A stretch of 64,000 nt of DNA, from contig JAIOPH010000031.1 in assembly GCA_021414005.1 (NCBI GenBank), forward strand, positions 1 to 64,000, written 5' to 3'. Both the position numbers and the translations under genes were made by a program. Shown here in pieces: positions 58,766-64,000 of this stretch (positions are counted from its first letter, which is position 1; each line of letters begins with the position of its first letter). The notes below the pieces were generated by a model. The model had not been told where the DNA came from, ran no database searches, and was given only the letters and a program-made list of their open reading frames with translations. The DNA comes from Chthoniobacter sp. (GTDB lineage: Bacteria > Verrucomicrobiota > Verrucomicrobiia > Chthoniobacterales > Chthoniobacteraceae).

Positions 58766-60217
58766 ATGAACCCGCTCACCGAATTCGCCAACCTCCAGAC
58801 GCGCCGCCAGTTTTTTGCCAATGGCACCAACGCCCTCGGCATGGCCGCGCTCGCCACGCTGCTCGGGCACGACGCCCGCGCGGAGCCGACGCATCCCTCT
58901 CAGACGGCGCTCCAGTTTGCGCCGAAGGCGAAGCGCGTGATCTACCTGCACATGGTTGGCGGGCCGTCGCAGATGGACCTCTTCGACTACAAGCCGGAGA
59001 TGGAAAAAATGTACGACAAGGATCTGCCCGACAGCATCCGCAAAGGGCAGCGCCTCACGACGATGACCTCCAAGCAGGCGCGCTTTCCCATCGCGCCGTC
59101 GAAATACAAATTCGCGCAATACGGCCAGAACGGCATGTGGATGAATGCGGAGCTGCTCCCGTGGTTTTCGAAATGCGTGGACGATGTCGCCTTCATCCGC
59201 TCGATGCACACGGAGGCGATCAACCACGAGCCGGCGATCACCATGATGCAGAGCGGCAACCAACTCGCCGGCCGCCCATGCCTCGGCTCGTGGGCCAGCT
59301 ACGGCCTCGGCTCCGCGAACCAGGATTTGCCGACCTTCGTCGTCCTCGTCGCCGAGCCGACCAACCGCGAGCAACTCCAGGCCATCTCCGGCAAACTCTG
59401 GACCAGCGGCTTTCTCCCCGGTCAGCACGCGGGCGTCGCCTTTCGCAGCAAAGGCGACCCGATCCTTTACATCAACAACCCGCCCGGCGTGACCACCGAC
59501 GTGCGCCGCAACACCCTCGACGGCATCCGCGCGCTCAACGAGCAGAACGCCACGCTCGTCGGCGACCCGGAAGTCCACACGCGCATCGCGCAGTACGAAA
59601 TGGCCTTTCGCATGCAGGCCAGCGTGCCGGACCTCACCGACTTCAGCAGCGAGCCGGAGTCCACATGGAATCTCTACGGCCCCGCGGCAAAAAAGCCCGG
59701 CACCTTTGCCAACAGCGTCCTCCTCGCGCGGCGTCTCGCGGAGCGCGGCGTGCGGTTCACCCAGATCTATCACAACAACTGGGACCACCACTCCAACGTC
59801 GGCGGCCGCATGCCCGACCAATGCCGCGACATCGACCAGCCGTGCTTCGGCCTGCTGCAAGACTTGAAACAGCGCGGCCTGCTCGACGACACCCTCGTCC
59901 TCTGGGGCGGCGAGTTTGGCCGCACCATCTACAGCCAGGGCGGACTCTCGAAGACCAACTACGGCCGAGATCATCACCCGCGCTGCTTCACCATGTGGGC
60001 CGCGGGCGGCGGCATCAAAGGCGGCGTGGTTTATGGCGCGACCGACGACTTCAGCTACAACATCGTCGAGAACCCCGTCCACGTGCGAGACCTCCACGCC
60101 ACGCTGCTCCAGCTCCTCGGCTTCGACCACCAGCGCCTCTCGTTCAAATGGCAGGGCCTCGATGCCCGCCTCACCGGTGTGGAACCGGCGAAGGTCGTGA
60201 AGGAACTGCTGGCGTAG
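58766..60217 (+). CDS. DUF1501 family exported protein (Tat signal)
   Basis: A 483-residue protein with a twin-arginine-like export signal (QTRRQFFANGTNALGMAALA), so it is likely exported folded. DUF1501 belongs to the alkaline-phosphatase/sulfatase-like superfamily: RVIYLHMVGGPSQMDLFDYK, SMHTEAINHEPAITMMQSGN, VRFTQIYHNNWDHHSNV, LDDTLVLWGGEFGR and GRDHHPRCFTMWAAGGGIKGG all occur. The usual partner is a PSCyt1/DUF1549/DUF1553 protein, present immediately upstream. The two form a co-transcribed pair. Confidence 0.92.
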   Translation: MNPLTEFANLQTRRQFFANGTNALGMAALATLLGHDARAEPTHPSQTALQFAPKAKRVIYLHMVGGPSQMDLFDYKPEMEKMYDKDLPDSIRKGQRLTTMTSKQARFPIAPSKYKFAQYGQNGMWMNAELLPWFSKCVDDVAFIRSMHTEAINHEPAITMMQSGNQLAGRPCLGSWASYGLGSANQDLPTFVVLVAEPTNREQLQAISGKLWTSGFLPGQHAGVAFRSKGDPILYINNPPGVTTDVRRNTLDGIRALNEQNATLVGDPEVHTRIAQYEMAFRMQASVPDLTDFSSEPESTWNLYGPAAKKPGTFANSVLLARRLAERGVRFTQIYHNNWDHHSNVGGRMPDQCRDIDQPCFGLLQDLKQRGLLDDTLVLWGGEFGRTIYSQGGLSKTNYGRDHHPRCFTMWAAGGGIKGGVVYGATDDFSYNIVENPVHVRDLHATLLQLLGFDHQRLSFKWQGLDARLTGVEPAKVVKELLA

Positions 60218-60228
60218 CCTCTGGCGAC

Positions 60229-60612
60229 TTAGTCGCGCTGGATGAGAGTGATCGGCGCGCGGGTTGCCGAGGCCTCGGCCTCCCGCGATCCATATTCGTA
60301 AGTGGGAGCCTTTGCCCCGTACTCATAGGTCGGCACGGGTTGTCCGTATTCGAGACCTTCCGGCGGGGGAAGCGGAGCGGGACGTCTGGTTTGCTCGATA
60401 AGGTGGAGCTTGGTGAAATTTTCGTGCGTTTTGAGAAGGTGCTGCTGATTCGTAGCGCGGGAGTGGGCGGCGAGAAGCTGATGCTGCCTGGCGGCGGCCG
60501 CGCGCTGTTGCAAGGCCGCTTGGTTATTGGGCTTGGCCGATGCCGGCTCGGCGGAAGCGCAGAATGCGAGGCTCAAGAGGAGGGCGGCACCGAGCAGCGG
60601 GGCAGGTTTCAT
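60229..60612 (-). CDS. small secreted hypothetical protein
   Basis: A 127-residue protein with a signal peptide (PLLGAALLLSLAFCASA) and a mature part rich in Gln, Ala and His (residues 30-70), so helical. Near the end are three related segments: EYGQPVPTYEYGAKAPTYEYGSRE, in which a YEYG unit repeats. The mature protein has no Cys. No family is recognised. It converges on the DUF1501 gene 11 bases away and is the first minus-strand gene after the MFS gene, 55 bases from it. Confidence 0.6.
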   Translation of the reverse strand: MKPAPLLGAALLLSLAFCASAEPASAKPNNQAALQQRAAAARQHQLLAAHSRATNQQHLLKTHENFTKLHLIEQTRRPAPLPPPEGLEYGQPVPTYEYGAKAPTYEYGSREAEASATRAPITLIQRD

Positions 60613-60667
60613 AGTCTGAATCTAGGCGTGAAACGATGGGTCTCAACGGCTCTTTTTCCAGGCGGGC

Positions 60668-61975
60668 CTAGCCTTCCGGGATCGCGTCGGCTTCGGAAGT
60701 GGCCGGCTTTCCCGGTGCGACGAGGAGGATGAAAATCGTGGCGAGCGCGAGGATGCCGGCGCTGGCGAAGAAGGCGGTGCGGGCGTAGTCGGCGGGGGGA
60801 TTGGTTGCGTGGATGAGGCCGAAGCCGATCATGGGGCCGAGGAACCGGCCGAGGCTGCCGGCGCTTTGCATGAGCCCGAGGAGTCGGCCCTGGCAGTGGG
60901 CGTCGGTACTGCGCGAGGCGAGGCCGTTGAGGGTGGGAGTGACGAAGCTGTTGCCGAGCGAGATGCCGAAGCACACGGCGAGGAGCACGCCGAGCGAGTG
61001 GGTGAAAGGCAGCGCCGCCATGCTGAGCGCGAGCACCACCGCGCCAATGACGGCGAGCTGCTTTTCGATGGGCCTTTTCAACAACCGGCGGAGCAGGCCG
61101 CCCTGGAAAAGCACGCCGAGCAATCCCACGTAGGCGAGGATATAGCCGACCTGCGCGGTGTCGTAGCCAAAGCGCTTTTCGCAATAGAGCGCGAAGAGCG
61201 CGGTCATGATCGAGAAGCCCGTCACAGACGCGAGCTGGCTGGCCAGGATCGCGGCGATCATGCCGGCGCGCCCGCCGTGAAAAACTTCGCCGATGGTGGC
61301 GCGGTGCCGGGCGCGCTCGCGGGATTCCGCGGTCAGCGTCTCGGGCAGGCGCAGCCAGACGAGCATGGCATTGAGCAACGCGAGCCCGGCAGCGAAATAG
61401 AACGGCGTCGCGAGCCCGAAGTGTTTGCTCAGCACGCCGCCGATGGCCGGCCCCAGCATGAAACCGAGGCCGAACGCCGCGCCGACGAGTCCCATGTTGC
61501 GCGAGCGGTTTTCCTTCGTCGTCACGTCGGCGATGCAGGCCATCGCGGTGGAAATGTTGCCCCCGCTCGCGCCGTCAATGATGCGTCCGAGGATGAGCAT
61601 CCAGACCGTCGTCGCCGCGCCCAGGACGACGAACCCGACCGCGGTGCCGAGGATGCTGACGACGAGGACCGGCTTGCGTCCGATGCGGTCGCTCCATTTG
61701 CCGAAAAGCGGCGAGCAGACGAGCTGGAGCAGCGAGTAGATGCCGACGATCCAGGCGAGCTGGCTTTCCGTCGCACCGATGCGCGAGCCCTCGGCGTAGA
61801 GCGGCAGCACCGGGATGACGATGCCGAAGCCCAGCATGTCGATGAAGAGCGTGAGAAAAATGAGGCCGAGCGGCGAGCGCGCGGACGAGGAAGCGGTGGA
61901 GTTTTCCAAAGGAGCCGGATGAAAAGCGCGCGGGCGGGAAAGGGGAAGGGGAAAGTCGGGGCGACCGCGCCTCAA
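60668..61975 (-). CDS. MFS transporter, TetA-like
   Basis: A 12-helix major facilitator protein. The first helix FLTLFIDMLGFGIVIPVLPLY, motif A GKWSDRIGRKPVLVVSI, and FGLGFMLGPAIGGVLS are typical of the TetA/DHA1 drug:H+ antiporter family. Substrate is unknown. The frame opens with TTG at 61975, whose bases overlap the upstream stop (TTGA) with GGGAAG five bases before, so re-initiation from the preceding small gene is likely. A second TTG at 61909 would remove 22 Pro/Arg-rich residues. It is the last gene of a three-gene overlapping run. Confidence 0.85.
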   Translation of the reverse strand: MRRGRPDFPLPLSRPRAFHPAPLENSTASSSARSPLGLIFLTLFIDMLGFGIVIPVLPLYAEGSRIGATESQLAWIVGIYSLLQLVCSPLFGKWSDRIGRKPVLVVSILGTAVGFVVLGAATTVWMLILGRIIDGASGGNISTAMACIADVTTKENRSRNMGLVGAAFGLGFMLGPAIGGVLSKHFGLATPFYFAAGLALLNAMLVWLRLPETLTAESRERARHRATIGEVFHGGRAGMIAAILASQLASVTGFSIMTALFALYCEKRFGYDTAQVGYILAYVGLLGVLFQGGLLRRLLKRPIEKQLAVIGAVVLALSMAALPFTHSLGVLLAVCFGISLGNSFVTPTLNGLASRSTDAHCQGRLLGLMQSAGSLGRFLGPMIGFGLIHATNPPADYARTAFFASAGILALATIFILLVAPGKPATSEADAIPEG

Positions 61976-62121
61976 TTTCGCTTCCCGTTCGGCTCGGGTG
62001 CCGGTTCCGACGCGGCTTTCGCGGGCGGATGCCGCTGGCGGTAGTGCCGCACCGCAGCCCCGCCCACGAAGACGAGAAGCACGGCGACCACGAGGACAAT
62101 TTCGTCTTTGGTCAGCCTCAT
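61972..62121 (-). CDS. 49-residue single-span membrane peptide
   Basis: A small ORF too short for standard length filters. It encodes MRLTKDEIVLVVAVLLVFVG, then a basic stretch HYRQRHPPAK and a Pro/Glu tail, with one membrane helix at about residues 7-25. The ATG overlaps the KTSC gene stop by four bases (ATGA), and its stop overlaps the TTG start of the MFS gene. These overlaps on both sides make translation very likely. It may be an accessory subunit of the transporter or serve to couple the flanking genes. Confidence 0.7.
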   Translation of the reverse strand: MRLTKDEIVLVVAVLLVFVGGAAVRHYRQRHPPAKAASEPAPEPNGKRN

Positions 62122-62447
62122 GGGGCAGCGGCGCGGAGGCGCTGGAATTCGTAGCGACCGCGGATGGACTGCGCGAAGTAACGGCCTTTCGACGGCGCTT
62201 TCCTCAGCTCTTCAAAAACCGTGGCTGGCACGGAGAGGTAGCGGTAACTCGCGCCGGAGCGGAACTCGATCTCCAGCGTTCGCGCGGCGTGATCGTAGCC
62301 GACGCTGAGCAGGCTGCTCGATTCCACGGGCACCCGCTCGACGCCCGCCGGGGCGGCAGCGACCGGCGGTCCCGCGAAAAGCCACGCGAGTGCTGCCGCC
62401 AGCAGCAGCAGCGAACCGTGAGCGCTTCGTCCGGAGGGGAGCCACAT
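62118..62447 (-). CDS. exported KTSC-domain protein
   Basis: A 109-residue protein with a signal peptide (GSLLLLAAALAWLFAGPPVAA). The mature part is one KTSC domain: VESSSLLSVGYDHAARTLEI, then EFRSGASYRYLSVPATVFEE and SKGRYFAQSIRGRYEFQRL, a short beta-rich fold often found in lysyl-tRNA synthetase-associated or stand-alone proteins. In this copy the lead Lys is Glu (VESSSLLSVGYD). The role of the exported form is unknown. Its stop overlaps the start of the 49-residue peptide. Confidence 0.8.
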   Translation of the reverse strand: MWLPSGRSAHGSLLLLAAALAWLFAGPPVAAAPAGVERVPVESSSLLSVGYDHAARTLEIEFRSGASYRYLSVPATVFEELRKAPSKGRYFAQSIRGRYEFQRLRAAAP

Positions 62448-62576
62448 GCGGCGAGCACACCTGCTTTAGGGTCGAAGCGCGAGCGAATTTTCACGGCAAG
62501 CTCCCGTCAGGGTCCGGCGGAAATTCCTTTGGACGGCGGGGGAGCACCGTCTAGTTTGCCGCCCAATTTTTCCAGT

Positions 62577-64000
62577 ATGGCCACTTCGTTTGCGAACCGC
62601 TTCAACGCTGATCTTCTCGACCAAAACTATGCCAACTGGCGGCTCGATCCGGCGTCGGTGGATGCGACCTGGCAGGCGTTTTTCGAGGGCTTTGAACTCG
62701 GCTCGGTAAGGCCGCAAAACGGCGCAGTACCGGCGGCGAAAGACGCACCCGAAGATCCGCTCCAGCCGCGGGTGGATGGCCTCGTGTATGCCTACCGCAC
62801 GCTCGGCCACACCATCGCGAACCTCGATCCGCTGGCCCATGAAATCCCGCAGAATCCGCTGCTGAGCCTGCGCGAGCTGGGCTTCAGCGAAAAAGACCTG
62901 GAGCTGCCGGTGAGCACGAAATACTTCCTCGGCGGCCAGCGGATGAAGCTGCGCGAGATGATCGCGGCGCTGCAACGAATCTACTGCGGGACAATCGGCG
63001 CGGAGTTCATGCACATCCAGAATCCGCGCGTCCGGAACTGGCTGCGTGACAAGATCGAAAACCGTCCGCCGGAATCGGCCCTGCCGACGGAAGTGCAGCG
63101 GCGTATCCTGCGGGAGCTGGCGAAAGTCGAGAGCTTCGAGAATTTCCTGCACACGAAATACCAGGGGCAGAAACGCTTTTCGCTCGAAGGCGGCGAGTCG
63201 CTCATCACCGCGCTTTACGGCCTGCTCGACAACTGCCGGGCGCGCGGAGTGGAGGAAATCTGCATGGGCATGGCGCACCGCGGGCGGCTCTCGGTGATCG
63301 CGGAGTTTCTGCGCAAGCCGTTCAAGGTGATGTTCGCGGAGTTTTCCGAAAACTACCTGCCGAACACCGCGGCGGGCGACGGCGACGTGAAATACCACCT
63401 CGGCTACGTGGTCACACGCAAGCCGAAGACCGGTGGCGAAGTGGTCGTGCGGCTCTCCGCGAATCCGAGCCACCTCGAGGCCGTGAACCCCGTGGTCATG
63501 GGCATGACGCGGGCGCGGCAGCGCATTCTCCAGGACACCGAGGAGCGGGCGAAAGTGCTGCCGGTGCTGATTCACGGCGACGCGGCCTTTGCAGGGCAGG
63601 GCGTGGTGGCGGAGACGCTCAATATGTCGCAGCTCCAGGGTTATCGGATCGGCGGCACCATCCACCTCATCGTGAACAACCAGATCGGCTTCACCACGCT
63701 GCCTGCCGACGCACGCTCCACGCAGTATTGCACGGACGTGGCGAAGATGATCGAGGCGCCGATCTTCCATGTGAACGGCGACGATCCGCTGGCCGTGCGC
63801 TTTGTCTCCGAGCTGGCGCTGGAGTTTCGCCAGACCTTCAAGCGCGACGTGTGCATCGACATTTTTTGTTACCGCCGCCACGGGCACAACGAGGCCGATG
63901 ATCCCGTCTCCACGCAGCCCACGATGTATCGCGACATCCACACGCATCCGAGCGTGGGCACGCTGCTGAAAAAGCGGCTTCTCGAAAGCGGCGTCCTCAG
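62577..64000 (+). CDS. sucA: 2-oxoglutarate dehydrogenase E1 component, 5' part
   Basis: The first 474 codons of the E1 subunit, which decarboxylates 2-oxoglutarate with thiamine diphosphate in the TCA cycle; the gene runs off the right edge. Residues 1-25 (FANRFNADLLDQNYANWRLD) match the E2-binding N-terminus. Then come YRTLGHTIANLDPL, GAEFMHIQNPRVRNWL, SLEGGESLITALYG, VEEICMGMAHRGRLSVIAE (ThDP region) and IHGDAAFAGQGVVAETLNMS, followed by the NNQIGFTT motif and RRHGHNEADDP at the end. ATG 62577 is the first in frame and gives the usual length before these motifs. It is divergent from the KTSC operon. Confidence 0.93.
   Translation, partial: MATSFANRFNADLLDQNYANWRLDPASVDATWQAFFEGFELGSVRPQNGAVPAAKDAPEDPLQPRVDGLVYAYRTLGHTIANLDPLAHEIPQNPLLSLRELGFSEKDLELPVSTKYFLGGQRMKLREMIAALQRIYCGTIGAEFMHIQNPRVRNWLRDKIENRPPESALPTEVQRRILRELAKVESFENFLHTKYQGQKRFSLEGGESLITALYGLLDNCRARGVEEICMGMAHRGRLSVIAEFLRKPFKVMFAEFSENYLPNTAAGDGDVKYHLGYVVTRKPKTGGEVVVRLSANPSHLEAVNPVVMGMTRARQRILQDTEERAKVLPVLIHGDAAFAGQGVVAETLNMSQLQGYRIGGTIHLIVNNQIGFTTLPADARSTQYCTDVAKMIEAPIFHVNGDDPLAVRFVSELALEFRQTFKRDVCIDIFCYRRHGHNEADDPVSTQPTMYRDIHTHPSVGTLLKKRLLESGVL

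Noticed and set aside
57584..60130. An 848-codon minus-strand frame across the PSD1 and DUF1501 genes.
   Set aside because: It is antisense to two well-supported genes and has no domain or signal peptide.

Overview
The window looks like a high-GC chromosome segment of a PVC-group bacterium, most likely Verrucomicrobiota. Pointers are the cytochrome-like PSD1 (DUF1549/DUF1553) plus DUF1501 gene pair, a eukaryotic-type Ser/Thr kinase fused to PEGA and FGE-sulfatase-like domains, a PQQ-repeat membrane protein, a CotH-family protein with an EF-hand, and a giant repeat protein whose N-terminus carries a LEPR-XLL-like motif. No rRNA, tRNA, CRISPR array or intact transposase was recognised.

Layout. 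1-2192 is the distal part of an integron cassette array: small, lower-GC ORFs of mostly unknown function separated by two almost identical attC sites, with two more half-sites; the integrase would lie to the left of the window. 2231-3941 holds two half-size DMT (EamA) genes flanking a DUF347 membrane protein. 4018-6962 (minus) is the sulfate-assimilation operon cysH-cysD-cysN. 7170-9011 is a type IIA topoisomerase B subunit. 9075-11039 holds toxin-antitoxin-like genes (Xre-ImmA plus DUF4411 PIN, and an orphan RHH antitoxin). 11233-13008 is a PQQ-propeller membrane protein.

13219-29340 is the most interesting block. It contains, on the plus strand, a GAF-TM-HlyD adaptor and a PqqD-M50-HlyD membrane protein, and on the minus strand an operon-like run tolC, secA-like, hlyD, kinase-PEGA-FGE, L,D-transpeptidase, glutathione peroxidase. 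The SecA-like protein keeps all ATPase motifs and the PPXD, but stops early in the helical scaffold and so lacks the two-helix finger, helical wing and C-terminal zinc site. Together with TolC and HlyD, and with no ABC transporter, this suggests an unconventional SecA-motor export machine. The giant LEPR-XLL-like protein of 4824 residues at 35007-49481 is a plausible client. These links are inference from co-location.

29547-34942 holds a CotH-like protein, an EF-hand protein, palindromic intergenic repeats, unknown genes, a DUF6036-like nucleotidyltransferase pair and a decayed PSD1 gene fragment. 49599-64000 carries a putative outer-membrane barrel, a cyclase-STAND-TPR regulator, CvfB, an RsmA-Nudix fusion, the PSD1/DUF1501 pair, a small secreted protein, a tightly overlapping KTSC / 49-residue membrane peptide / MFS operon, and the start of a 2-oxoglutarate dehydrogenase E1 gene that runs off the right edge.
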